NCBI GenBank assembly: GCA_002869665.1
Contig: PKUG01000122.1
Location: 1 to 36,786, forward strand
Direction of reading: 5' to 3'
Source of the DNA: Desulfuromonas sp.
Lineage (GTDB): Bacteria; Desulfobacterota; Desulfuromonadia; Desulfuromonadales; Geopsychrobacteraceae
Length of the DNA stretch: 36,786 nt
Each line of letters opens with the position of its first letter. Position 1 is the stretch's first letter. The notes under the pieces were generated by a model. That model was given only the letters and a program-made list of their open reading frames with translations, did no database searches and was not told where the DNA came from. Positions 16,429-25,296 of the stretch are shown here, one piece after another. Both the position numbers and the translations under genes were made by a program.

Positions 16429-19400
16429 TTACTTGACTTTGACCTTGTATTCGAGCCGGAACTGGCCGTCGAGGACCATGGTTCCCGGCAGCGTCAATTC
16501 AAACCGTTTGACGCGGCCGTCATAGCCGCTGCCGGCGCCGTCACCGTCGGAAACCGGGGTGATGGCTGTATCTGTCTCGTCGTAGTAGGTCGCTGTTCCA
16601 AGCGCGACCCCTGAATCGGCCGGCGTTCCAGTTGCCAGTTGGGTCAGGGCAAAAGGAACTCCGCTGCCGAATGCATCGAGGCTCCAGGCTGTGTAGGGGC
16701 TCATGTCGTCATCGACAACAACGGTCGTTGCCGCTCCGGTTCCGGTGTTGGTCACCCGCACGCTGTAGCTGATAACCTCGCCCGGGTCGACGCTGCTCTT
16801 GTCGGCCGATTTCGTGATCGACAGCAGCGGGCTGGGCGGGTTGACGTAGGCAGAATCACTGTTGTTCGAACTGTCGTAATCGTAACGGTTTCCGCTGACA
16901 TCGGCGTTGTTGGTGTAGTCGCTGTCGACGGTCGCGACGTCACGGTCGTTGACCGTCGCCGTGATGTTCAGGGTTGCCGATGCACCGTTGGCCAAGGTGC
17001 CGATGGTCCAGACACCGGTGGTGCTCACATAGTTGCCGCCGCCGTCGTCCGAGACGTAGCTGAAACCGGTGGGGAGCAGGTCGCTGACTGAAACGCCATC
17101 GGTGCTGTCCGGGCCGTTATTGGTGACGGTCAGGGTGAAGATGACATTTTGCCCCGCTCGCGGAATGACGTTGTTGACGGCCTTGGCAATCGCCAGGTCT
17201 GCCGCCAGATAGCGGTTGATGAAGGTACAGAAAATCTCGGCGTTGTAGGCAACGTAGGCAGCCGGAATGGTCAGGGTTGTTCCGGTCAAGGTGCCGAAGG
17301 TATTGCTGCCGTCGGTGCAGTCGGCGCTGACCAGTAGCCAGTCGGCCGATGGTAAGGTTTCACTAATGTCGGTGGCCGTTGTGACGGTTGTCGCTTCAAA
17401 GGTCGCCGAGGTCTGCGGGTTCGCCGCATTCGTATCAAGACTGAAACTGCCCACGCCGTTGGTTCCGCTGAACGAGAAGCTGCCGGTGTTGTTGTTGCTC
17501 TGCTTGAGGACTGTAATTTCCGGCATGGCGAGGACGGTCAAGCCACTGGTTGTGACAGCATTGACGATATGGTACTCCCCGCTGATGTTTGCCGAGGTAT
17601 TGTTGTACGGGCCGCCCGGGACTGCGCTGGTGACGTCGACGCTGATCGTGCAACTCCCCTGTCCGTCGTTCATGCTCGCGCCACTGACCGCGATAGTACT
17701 CCCCCCGGCCGCGGCTGTGATGATGCCGGTTCCGGGTGAACAGCTTGTCGCGATGTTGGGGGAGACGGCGACAAACACATTGGTCGGCAGGGTGTCGGTA
17801 AAGTTGATCCCGGCCTGGGCCGGGTCTCCAGTGCCGTTGGTCAGGGTGAAGGTCAAGGTCGAGGTTTCTCTCTCAACGATGGTCGTCGTTGAGAACTCCT
17901 TGTCCAGTGAGGGCTGGACAACTGTCAACGTTTGATCAGTGACGTCGTTACGGATTGCCGAAGCGTAGGCGCTGATATTCGTGCTGCCGTTGATATAGGC
18001 TCCGGCCGTTTCACTGAGAACATCGACGCTGATGGTGCAGCTTGAGGTTCCGGCCGCGGCAGCGACGCCGGTACCGCCCACCGTGAAGCTGCTGCTCCCT
18101 GGAGTTGCCGTGATGGTCGGTGTGCCGCCGCAGTTGTTGACGACATTGGCAGGATCGGCAATGACCACGCCGGCCGGGAGGGTGTCGCTGAAGGTGAGTC
18201 CGGCACTGCGCGCGGTCGCACTACCCGGATTGGTCAGGGTGAAGGTCAGGGCCGAGGGTTGGCCGATGCCGACGGGTGTCGGGTCGAAGATTTTGCTCAA
18301 CTGTACCTTTGGTGAGTTCGTGAAGGTGCAGGTGATGTCGTCACCCGGTACGGGGTCAAAGCTGTAGCTGGTCTGCAGAGCGTCGCTCGGCAGTCCTGTT
18401 GTGCCGCCGGCATAGGCGTTGGTACAGGTCAACCGGGATTCGTAATCAGACAGCTGCGAGGTTCCGGCGCTCAGTGCATCGGTGATTGTTATTGTCGGAG
18501 CGGTTGTCCCGCTCAGGTAGGGCGCACTGTAAAAGGTTGTTTCAACTGTTTCGGGAAGTGTGCCACTGGTGCTTGCCGATGTCGTGCCGTAGAGGGTGGC
18601 ATTGCTGGTGGCGCTGACGGTGAATTGGTCAGCGGAAACAGTCCGGCCATTAAGCACTTTTCTCAGCGTGATTTTTGGCCGCTTGGTATTGGTCAGGGTG
18701 CAGGCTTGCGCCAGGTCGGTCGTGTTCAGCGTCGCCGTGATGGTCCTGGTCGTATCGTTGGTCGTGACCGTAGGGCTGCCAAGGCCGGCAACATCGCTAC
18801 AGCTGATGCTGACTTCACTTTCCCAGGAGGGGGCCGGGTCGGTTTCAGTGATCGTCAGCGTCTGATCCGTGGCCAGGGCGTTGATGAAGAAGCGAGCGGT
18901 CTGGCCATCGGCGACATAAGCGGCAGTGCTGTTGGTCGCCAGGTCAATGTCTGCCGGGGTGTAGACGGTGCCGACCCGGGAAATGACCGTGGAACCGGTT
19001 GGGCCGGTTGCGCCGAGTTCAAAGATCTCGCTATCGCCACTCGGGGTGGTGACCTTGGTCACATCAACATAGGCACCGCTCATGACCTTGACGTCGCCGG
19101 AGACCGTGCTGATGCCGGAATTACATTTTGATTTGGAGGGGCTGGAAACGGTCCACTCGTCTGTACAGGTCGATGTCGTGTTCTGCCAGTAGGTGACGAC
19201 GTAGGGGACCTGCAGGTAGCCGCTGGCATCACCGGTACAATTGACTTTGATCTTGTCAATTCGAGTGACGGAGTCGCCGTAGCCGTAGTAGTCACCACAG
19301 TCGTTGCGATTTGCGTCGAGATCACCCCAAGGGTAAGGGGTCTCCGGGAAGATCGCAACGGAACAGTTGTTGGTGCCGGTAACCTCCCAGGGGTTGTTGC

Positions 19401-19800
19401 CATCCTGGCCAACGAAGAAGCCGACATCGTAACGGTCGGTATTCGTGCCGTAGAGGCGAAGGTCGATGAGGAATTCAAAACTTTCACCGGCGACACAGAA
19501 GGGGACTGTGTCTTCAGAGGCGCTGAACACCGGGTCGACAGTAAACTCGCCGGCGGTACAGTTGAGCGCGGAACCATAGCGATCCCCCGCGCAGCTGAGG
19601 TCGGGTTCCGCATGTGTGGTTGCATCGTAGGCGAACGCCCGATGCGTTGTGAGGGAGAAGCAAATACAGAAGACGAAGATGGACAAAAGAAGTCGCCGCG
19701 TAACCAGGTTTCGTATGCTCTGGTTTGCGAGAACTCTATCGTCAGCCCTCTTTATGGCATGATGAGTCAGATCGTTGACTGAAGAAATAATAGTTTTCAT
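16429..19800 (-). CDS. Large secreted multi-DUF11 protein with prealbumin-like (DUF5979-type) segments (1123 aa)
   Basis: Signal-like LLLSIFVFCICFSLTTHRAFA; ITLRKVLNGRTVSADQFTVSATSNATLYGTTSAS..., several LxKxFxPTPVGIGQPSALTFTLTNPG... repeats, C-terminal DUF11 ending FRLEYKVKVK. Confidence 0.87.
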   Translation of the reverse strand: MKTIISSVNDLTHHAIKRADDRVLANQSIRNLVTRRLLLSIFVFCICFSLTTHRAFAYDATTHAEPDLSCAGDRYGSALNCTAGEFTVDPVFSASEDTVPFCVAGESFEFLIDLRLYGTNTDRYDVGFFVGQDGNNPWEVTGTNNCSVAIFPETPYPWGDLDANRNDCGDYYGYGDSVTRIDKIKVNCTGDASGYLQVPYVVTYWQNTTSTCTDEWTVSSPSKSKCNSGISTVSGDVKVMSGAYVDVTKVTTPSGDSEIFELGATGPTGSTVISRVGTVYTPADIDLATNSTAAYVADGQTARFFINALATDQTLTITETDPAPSWESEVSISCSDVAGLGSPTVTTNDTTRTITATLNTTDLAQACTLTNTKRPKITLRKVLNGRTVSADQFTVSATSNATLYGTTSASTSGTLPETVETTFYSAPYLSGTTAPTITITDALSAGTSQLSDYESRLTCTNAYAGGTTGLPSDALQTSYSFDPVPGDDITCTFTNSPKVQLSKIFDPTPVGIGQPSALTFTLTNPGSATARSAGLTFSDTLPAGVVIADPANVVNNCGGTPTITATPGSSSFTVGGTGVAAAAGTSSCTISVDVLSETAGAYINGSTNISAYASAIRNDVTDQTLTVVQPSLDKEFSTTTIVERETSTLTFTLTNGTGDPAQAGINFTDTLPTNVFVAVSPNIATSCSPGTGIITAAAGGSTIAVSGASMNDGQGSCTISVDVTSAVPGGPYNNTSANISGEYHIVNAVTTSGLTVLAMPEITVLKQSNNNTGSFSFSGTNGVGSFSLDTNAANPQTSATFEATTVTTATDISETLPSADWLLVSADCTDGSNTFGTLTGTTLTIPAAYVAYNAEIFCTFINRYLAADLAIAKAVNNVIPRAGQNVIFTLTVTNNGPDSTDGVSVSDLLPTGFSYVSDDGGGNYVSTTGVWTIGTLANGASATLNITATVNDRDVATVDSDYTNNADVSGNRYDYDSSNNSDSAYVNPPSPLLSITKSADKSSVDPGEVISYSVRVTNTGTGAATTVVVDDDMSPYTAWSLDAFGSGVPFALTQLATGTPADSGVALGTATYYDETDTAITPVSDGDGAGSGYDGRVKRFELTLPGTMVLDGQFRLEYKVKVK

Positions 19801-19829
19801 TTGTTAACTGTTGTCCGCTCTTGGAACAT
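19797..19829 (-). CDS. Possible 10-codon upstream ORF (MFQERTTVNK*) overlapping the start codon of the 1123-aa gene
   Basis: GGGGGAG 8 nt upstream of ATG at 19829; its TGA overlaps the downstream ATG (AAATGA). Confidence 0.35.
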   Translation of the reverse strand: MFQERTTVNK

Positions 19830-19963
19830 GAACAGTACTCCCCCATAAAATCCCCCCCCTGGAAATTTACTTCGAAGATGCCGGTATTCTCGATGAAACT
19901 ACCTCTATCCGTTGACGCCATGGCGTCACTTGGTTGTGAAATATTTGCATAGCTCTCTGTATG

Positions 19964-19999
19964 AAAAAAGCACCTGCCGTGAGCCGATAAGGTGCTTTT
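19964..19999 (-). terminator. Intrinsic terminator forming the likely expression platform of the riboswitch
   Basis: Minus strand AAAAGCACCT-TATCGGCTCACGGC-AGGTGCTTTTTT, 10-bp stem plus T-tract. Confidence 0.85.
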
Positions 20000-20047
20000 C
20001 CCCATTTTTCCCCGTATTTTTCTTAAGGGACTGTGTTCTGGGAAATG

Positions 20048-20145
20048 CACCTCTCTTCGGCAACCAGGCAGTCCGACCAAGCTAACTAGCCGGATCCAGG
20101 GCTTTGCGTAACCGTTATTGCGGCGTTGCTCTTTTCGGAGAGGCG
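20048..20145 (-). ncRNA. GEMM-I family cyclic-dinucleotide riboswitch aptamer, candidate GEMM-Ib (cGAMP) subclass
   Basis: Minus strand CGCCTCTC CGAAAAGAGCAACGCCGCAATAACGGTTACGCAAAGCCCTGGATCCGGCTAGTTAGCTTGGTCGGACTGCCTGGTTGCCGAA GAGAGGTG: 8-bp P1 (CGCCTCTC/GAGAGGTG, one G-U), conserved ACGCAAAGCC, P3 TCCG...CGGA, and CTGCCTGGTTGCCG like the GEMM 3' consensus (Vc2 TAGCGGGGTTACCG). Confidence 0.82.
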
Positions 20146-20178
20146 AATATCTCTATGCCTTTAATTGGTTTTCTGTAT

Positions 20179-20208
20179 AGATAACCTTTTTTGTAACTTT
20201 TGCTGCAA
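20179..20208 (-). promoter_or_regulatory. Possible sigma70-type promoter for riboswitch / module A
   Basis: Minus strand TTGCAG - 18 nt - TTATCT about 35 nt upstream of the aptamer. Confidence 0.3.
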
Positions 20209-20334
20209 ATTCTCATTAACACTAGTGTATCTGCTATAAAATTGCAATAAATAAGCCAGAAAACAGGGGTTTATTGGCGGACCGTTAAGGTTGACTTGGG
20301 CTAATTGGCGGGTGGTAATTTTGGGTTAGAAAAA

Positions 20335-20366
20335 GAAAAGCCCTGCCGGAAACCGGCAGGGCCATT
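20335..20366 (-). terminator. Rho-independent terminator of the CoA-transferase gene
   Basis: gccctgccgg-aaa-ccggcagggc perfect 10-bp stem with CTTTTCTTTTT on the minus strand. Confidence 0.9.
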
Positions 20367-20398
20367 TTATTGCAATTAAGAAAATGATTACCGCAAAA

Positions 20399-21988
20399 TT
20401 AATCTTCGCAGAGATCAACCTTGATATCCCAGTTTTTGATCCGCATGGTGCCGTTCTGGGCCAGATTCTGCTGCATCTTGAAGGCACGGTCGAACAGTTG
20501 CGGCTCGTGACCGATACCCTTCTCGAGGCAATCTTTGGCAGCCATTTCGAAGTAGTCTTCGAGGATCGGCTTGTACTCGGGGTGAGCACACTTTTCGATG
20601 ATGAGCTTGGCGCGGTCCTTCGGTGCCACGCCACGCAGGTCAGCCAAGCCCTGCTCGGTGACCAGGACGTCGAGGTCGTGCTCAGTGTGGTCGATGTGCG
20701 GAGCTTTCGGTACGACGCAGGTGATACCCAACGGATCGGTCTTGCTCGGGCGCACCGACGGGCTGTGCATCATTTTGATATAGCCGTTACGCAGGAAGTC
20801 ACCGGAACCGCCGAGGCCGTTGATCATCCGGGTACCGCCGACCAGGGTGGAGTTGGCGTGTGCGTAGATGTCGAATTCGACCGGGGTATTCATGGCGATA
20901 CAACCGAGACGACGGATCGGCTCAGGGGCGTTCGAGATCGACAGGGGACGCAGAACGCACTTGCCGAAGTATTTGTCCCAGTTCTCGAAGAAGCGCGGGA
21001 AGCCCGGGTCTTCAGAGAGGGACAACGAACATGCCGAAGCGAAGTTCAGGTTGCCACCGTCAAAGAAGTCGAGCATGGTGTCCTGCAGAACCTCGGTGTA
21101 AACCGACAGGTTGGTGAAAGGACCTTTGGCCAGACCACCAACAACGGCGTTAGCGATAGAGCCGACACCAGACTGCAGCGGCAGCAAGTTCTCAGGCAAG
21201 CGACCCATCTTCACTTCGTGAGCGAAGAACTCCATGATGTGACCGGCGATTGCTTCGGAGGTGTCGTCCATGTCAGCGAATGCGCGACCTTTGTCACGAC
21301 GCTTCGACTCGACAACGGCGATGATCTTGTCCGGATCGCAGGGGACGTACGGAGTACCGATGCGGGTGTGAGCTTCGGTGATCAGGAACGGAGCGCGATG
21401 CGGCGGCTTCTGCTGCATGTGAATGTCGTGGATACCTTCGAAGGAAGGCTGTCCGGTGTTGACTTCGATGATGATCTTGTCACACAGGTGCAGCGCTTCG
21501 GCAACGATACCGCAGGAGGTTGTCAGCGCCAGACCGCAGTCCTCGGTAATGGCGGAAACTTCGACGATACCGATGTCGTAACGGCCGTTCTCGGTGTAAA
21601 AGCCGTAGCCGGCGTCCTGAGCAAAGAGACCGAGGTGTTTGTCGCCCATACGGATGCGACCGGCGTTGATCCCTTTGGCGATGTTTTTACCGGTCTGGTA
21701 CGGCCAACGACGGTCGATCATGTCGAGAGTTGCCCAGCGGTCTTCCGTCTCGGCGCCAACAGATGCACCGATGAACAGGTTGAAGCGCAGTTTGCCTTGC
21801 AGGTTGTTGGCTTCGACATGGTCGGCCAGGGCAATGGGTACCTCTTTAGGATAGCCGGCCGGGGTGAAACCGGACCAGAGCAGATTCTGGCCATTCTGGA
21901 AATACTGGATGCAGTCTTCTGCTTTGCAGACTTTGCTGAGCAGTGACTTACGACGTACCCGATCTTCAAGGGTTCCGTATTCGGACAT
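20399..21988 (-). CDS. Acetyl-CoA hydrolase/transferase family protein (probable succinyl-CoA:acetate CoA-transferase)
   Basis: MSEYGTLEDRVRRKSLLSKVCKAEDCIQYFQNGQNLLWSGFTPAGYPKEVP...; GLGGSGDFLRNGYIKMMHSPS; VTEQGLADLRGVAPKDRAKLIIEKCAHPEYKPIL. Start trimmed from 22027 to ATG 21988 with GGAGGA RBS. Confidence 0.93.
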   Translation of the reverse strand: MSEYGTLEDRVRRKSLLSKVCKAEDCIQYFQNGQNLLWSGFTPAGYPKEVPIALADHVEANNLQGKLRFNLFIGASVGAETEDRWATLDMIDRRWPYQTGKNIAKGINAGRIRMGDKHLGLFAQDAGYGFYTENGRYDIGIVEVSAITEDCGLALTTSCGIVAEALHLCDKIIIEVNTGQPSFEGIHDIHMQQKPPHRAPFLITEAHTRIGTPYVPCDPDKIIAVVESKRRDKGRAFADMDDTSEAIAGHIMEFFAHEVKMGRLPENLLPLQSGVGSIANAVVGGLAKGPFTNLSVYTEVLQDTMLDFFDGGNLNFASACSLSLSEDPGFPRFFENWDKYFGKCVLRPLSISNAPEPIRRLGCIAMNTPVEFDIYAHANSTLVGGTRMINGLGGSGDFLRNGYIKMMHSPSVRPSKTDPLGITCVVPKAPHIDHTEHDLDVLVTEQGLADLRGVAPKDRAKLIIEKCAHPEYKPILEDYFEMAAKDCLEKGIGHEPQLFDRAFKMQQNLAQNGTMRIKNWDIKVDLCED

Positions 21989-22294
21989 TATCTTCCTCCT
22001 GTAGACAGACAATGGTGCCAGCGGCACCTGTTAAAGAGAGCTGTTAGAACAGCGCTATGTGAGAGATGTTTTGATGTAACTATCTGAAAAATCGAGAAAA
22101 ATTCTTTTTTATGGTGAGATTTGAATATATTCTGACCAGATAGTCTTGCCGTATTTTGATAACAGCGTTTCTTATATACTGCCGTAAACGGGCAAGTCAA
22201 GGGAAAATGTGGCTGTCGAGATGGAAATTATCATTTCTGGTAAAGGTTTAGCGATTGTGGCAGGTCGGGAAGAGTGGGGGGTGGTTTCTCACGG

Positions 22295-22328
22295 ACCGGT
22301 CGAAGCCCAGGGGTGAGCTTCGACCGGT
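22295..22328 (-). other. Strong 3' hairpin downstream of the bamD-like gene
   Basis: accggtcgaagc-ccaggggtga-gcttcgaccggt, perfect 12-bp stem, no T-tract. Confidence 0.7.
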
Positions 22329-22352
22329 TGAGGTTGGGTCAAAAGAGGGGGA

Positions 22353-23111
22353 TTAGTCGGCCAGGTCTTCCAATAATTCTTTGGCTTCTTCAGTGCGCTC
22401 ACTGCCGGGGAATTGTTCGAAAAGCTGGTTGAACATGGCGTCGGCCTTTTCTTTCTCTTCATTTCCGAGATAAGCCTGGCCGAGATAGAAGTAGAGTTCG
22501 TCGCGATAATAGTAATCGGGGAACCCGTTCAGAACTTTTTCAAACCGGGTGATTGCCGGTTTGTAAAGTTTGCGCTTGAGATAATAGGTCCCGACATGCA
22601 CATCGTTCTCTGCCAGACGGGTTTTGCAGCGCTGAATCAGATAGCCCGCTTCCTGGGCGTTTTTATCGTTGGGGAAGCGGGTTGCCAGGGTCTGGAAAGT
22701 CTCCATTGCCTTGCGGGTGTAACTCTGATCGCGGTCGGCGGGGCGGATCTGCTCGTAATAGCAGAGTCCCAGACGATAGAGGATGGTCGGGGTGCGGTAG
22801 TCGTTCGGGTGCTGCTCAAGGAACGCATTGAAGGCCACGGCGGCATCATCGTAGCGTTTGAGAACGTAGTAGGTTTCGGCGATTTTCAACTCCGCCAGCA
22901 TGCTCAGTTCCGGTGAATAATAGCTGTCGCGAACTTTTTCCCAGGACTCGATGGCGTCATCGTAAAGCTCTTCCTCGTACTGCTTTTCACCTTTCTGGAA
23001 GTACTTTTGCGCGACAACGGCAGGCGTTTCCTCTGCGGCCTTTTTGCCACCGCACGCCGCCAGAGAAAAAGCGACCAGCAGCAGGAGTGTGTAGCAGTAT
23101 ATTCGTTTCAT
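22353..23111 (-). CDS. bamD: Outer membrane assembly lipoprotein BamD-like (TPR)
   Basis: Lipobox FSLAACGG; YFQKGEKQYEEELYDDAIESWEKVRDSYYSPELSMLAELKIAETYYVLKRYDDA..., TPR pattern. Start trimmed to ATG 23111 with GGAGGA RBS. Confidence 0.87.
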   Translation of the reverse strand: MKRIYCYTLLLLVAFSLAACGGKKAAEETPAVVAQKYFQKGEKQYEEELYDDAIESWEKVRDSYYSPELSMLAELKIAETYYVLKRYDDAAVAFNAFLEQHPNDYRTPTILYRLGLCYYEQIRPADRDQSYTRKAMETFQTLATRFPNDKNAQEAGYLIQRCKTRLAENDVHVGTYYLKRKLYKPAITRFEKVLNGFPDYYYRDELYFYLGQAYLGNEEKEKADAMFNQLFEQFPGSERTEEAKELLEDLAD

Positions 23112-23298
23112 AGTGATATCTTCCTCCAGAGTAGCTGAGTATGTTGGCTGGTTTAGTCCATTGAAGCTACGGAATATGTTCCGATTTGTCAATCGCATTT
23201 GCTCCTGCCGGAAAGCTCAGGATTGACAGTCGGGGTGAGCTTATTAATAATAAGCAGGTTTATTGGCAGTGAGATTTAACCGACCGTGGGGCGGTGGC

Positions 23299-23679
23299 AT
23301 GCAGGTAATTTATATCGGAGTTTTCGGTGGGCTGGGATGTATTGCCCGGTTCCTGGTTTCCGGCTGGACCTATCAGCTGTTCGGTCGCGGGTTGCCGTAT
23401 GGAACCTTGATGGTTAATGTGCTGGGTTCGTTCCTGCTTGGCCTGTTGATGACCCTGGGCGTTCGCAGTACTCTGTTCCCCCCGGCGGTCCGCGTGGGGA
23501 TGACGGTCGGTTTCATGGGTGGGTTTACCACCTTTTCCACATTTTCCTACGAAACTTTGCGCCTGATCGAAGATGGCAGTGTGCTGCAGGCGGGCGTCAA
23601 CATCGTCCTGAATCTCGTTGTCTGTCTGCTCGCTGCGCTTCTCGGGGTGGTGCTTGGGCGTTATCTGCTGAGCAGCTAG
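23299..23679 (+). CDS. crcB: CrcB/FluC family fluoride channel
   Basis: GGLGCIARFLVSGW...LPYGTLMVNVLGSFLLGLLMTLG...VGFMGGFTTFSTFSYET. Confidence 0.93.
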   Translation: MQVIYIGVFGGLGCIARFLVSGWTYQLFGRGLPYGTLMVNVLGSFLLGLLMTLGVRSTLFPPAVRVGMTVGFMGGFTTFSTFSYETLRLIEDGSVLQAGVNIVLNLVVCLLAALLGVVLGRYLLSS

Positions 23680-23815
23680 TTATTTGTTCCTGTCAAGTCG
23701 ATCCTTCCGGATGGAAACATTCAGGGGGGTGGTTGAGACTGGATATGTCAGTAAACGGTTTTGTCTCCGTTCCTACTGACGTCGGGTTCACTATTTATAC
23801 TATGGAGGTGCCTTG

Positions 23816-24154
23816 ATGCAGCGACTGGATGGAGAGCAATGTCTGATGCGTATTTTTATCGGCACGGCTGACCGCTATCAGGGACAGCCTTTGCATGAGG
23901 CCCTGCTTGAACTGTTTCGCCGTGAGGGATTTGCCGGGGCGACGGTGCTGAAAGGTGTCGCCGGCTTCGGTGCTCATTCGGTTGTCCATACCGACCGCCT
24001 GCTCTGCCTGTCGCAGGATCTGCCGTTGGTGATTGAGGTGGTCGATAACGAAGAACGCATTAATGAGATTATTCCGCGTCTCGATACGATGATCAAGGGA
24101 GGGATGATCACGGTTGAGAAGGCGCGGGTCATCCGTTATCTTTCCGGACACTGA
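23816..24154 (+). CDS. DUF190 domain protein
   Basis: DRYQGQPLHEALLELFRREGFAGATVLKGVAGFGAHSVVHTDRLLCLSQDLPLVIEVVDNEERI; GGAGG RBS. Confidence 0.9.
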   Translation: MQRLDGEQCLMRIFIGTADRYQGQPLHEALLELFRREGFAGATVLKGVAGFGAHSVVHTDRLLCLSQDLPLVIEVVDNEERINEIIPRLDTMIKGGMITVEKARVIRYLSGH

Positions 24155-24211
24155 GCCGATCCTTTGGTTGCCGGGGCGGGCGCGTTCGAATGCATCATAA
24201 AGGTTTGACGT

Positions 24212-24652
24212 ATGTTAAAGAAATTATTGCAGGTGTTTTCGGCTCAGGATGCTGAAACGACGGGGGATGTCGATCCGATTCCTCTGGCCGCCGCAGTGCT
24301 GTTGCTGGAAGTTGCCTACAGCGATGGTGAGTTCCACCCGTCTGAACAGGCCTTGTTAGGGACCTTGCTGCAGCAGCATTTCGACGTCGCTGCCGATGCT
24401 GTCGACGAACTGCTCGAGGTTGCCGAGGCGACCCGCAAGAACAGTCATGACCTGCATCAGTTTACCCGTGAGATCAACAAAAATTTTACTCAACCGCAGA
24501 AAGAGCGGATTATCGAGGCGGTCTGGCAACTGGTTTATGCCGACGGACGTTTGGATCATTATGAAGAGGCTTTGATGCGGCAGTTGGGAACTTTGATCGG
24601 CCTGTCGCATCGCCAGTTGATCGACGCCAAATTGAAAGTGTCGAGAGGGTGA
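24212..24652 (+). CDS. TerB-like family protein
   Basis: LLEVAYSDGEFHPSEQALLGTLLQQHF...LVYADGRLDHYEEALMRQLGTLIGLSHRQLIDAK. Confidence 0.85.
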   Translation: MLKKLLQVFSAQDAETTGDVDPIPLAAAVLLLEVAYSDGEFHPSEQALLGTLLQQHFDVAADAVDELLEVAEATRKNSHDLHQFTREINKNFTQPQKERIIEAVWQLVYADGRLDHYEEALMRQLGTLIGLSHRQLIDAKLKVSRG

Positions 24653-25257
24653 GCCGGACGCTGACCCGGATCGTGTCCTGGGGGCATGAATTATTGGCAG
24701 AAGTTGTCGGTCCGGGTGATCTGGCCATTGACCTGACGGCGGGAAAGGGGCAGGATGTTTGCGCGCTTTTCCGTATGGTTGGCACTACGGGGCAGGTTGT
24801 CGCTTTTGATATTCAGGCGGCTGCGCTGGCCGCGACCCGGGAACGGCTCGAAAAGGCCGGCGCGCAGATCCGTTCTGTGGACGCTTCAGGAGAAGTTCTC
24901 TTGCGTATGCCGGGGATCGACCTTGTCGCGGATTCACATGCGCGTCTGGCTGATTACCTGCCTGCTCCTGCACGTGGAATAATCGCCAATCTGGGATACC
25001 TTCCCGGAGGAAATCAGGCTATAATTACTCAACCCGAATCGACCCTGGCAGCACTGGCCCAGGCCGCGGACCTGCTGACCGCCGGCGGGCGGCTGGTTGT
25101 TGCCGTATATCACGGTCATCCGGGAGGCGCTGAAGAAGCCGTCGCTGTTGCCGACTTTTTCGCCGGGTTACCTGAAGACACGTTTCAGGTCCTGCAAATG
25201 AAAGTCACCAATCGGCGCCAGGCGCCGTATCTTTATGCCGCGGAGAGGTGCGCTTAG
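24649..25257 (+). CDS. Class I SAM-dependent methyltransferase, putative rRNA methylase (YtqB-like)
   Basis: AIDLTAGKGQDVCALFRMVGTTGQVVAFDIQ; IIANLGYLPGGNQAIITQPESTLAALAQA; GTGA overlap with the upstream gene. Confidence 0.87.
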   Translation: MSRTLTRIVSWGHELLAEVVGPGDLAIDLTAGKGQDVCALFRMVGTTGQVVAFDIQAAALAATRERLEKAGAQIRSVDASGEVLLRMPGIDLVADSHARLADYLPAPARGIIANLGYLPGGNQAIITQPESTLAALAQAADLLTAGGRLVVAVYHGHPGGAEEAVAVADFFAGLPEDTFQVLQMKVTNRRQAPYLYAAERCA

Positions 25258-25296
25258 CAGCATCTTCGCTTTGCTATTTTTTGTGAAGGGGAGGAT

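Noticed and set aside
19742-20080. 112-aa minus ORF upstream of the 1123-aa gene
   Set aside because: Runs through riboswitch expression platform and terminator; no RBS or domain.
20384-21946. 520-aa plus-strand ORF
   Set aside because: Fully antisense to the well-supported acetyl-CoA hydrolase/transferase gene.
23199-23298. Fluoride riboswitch upstream of crcB
   Set aside because: No recognisable crcB-motif conserved core in the short upstream region.
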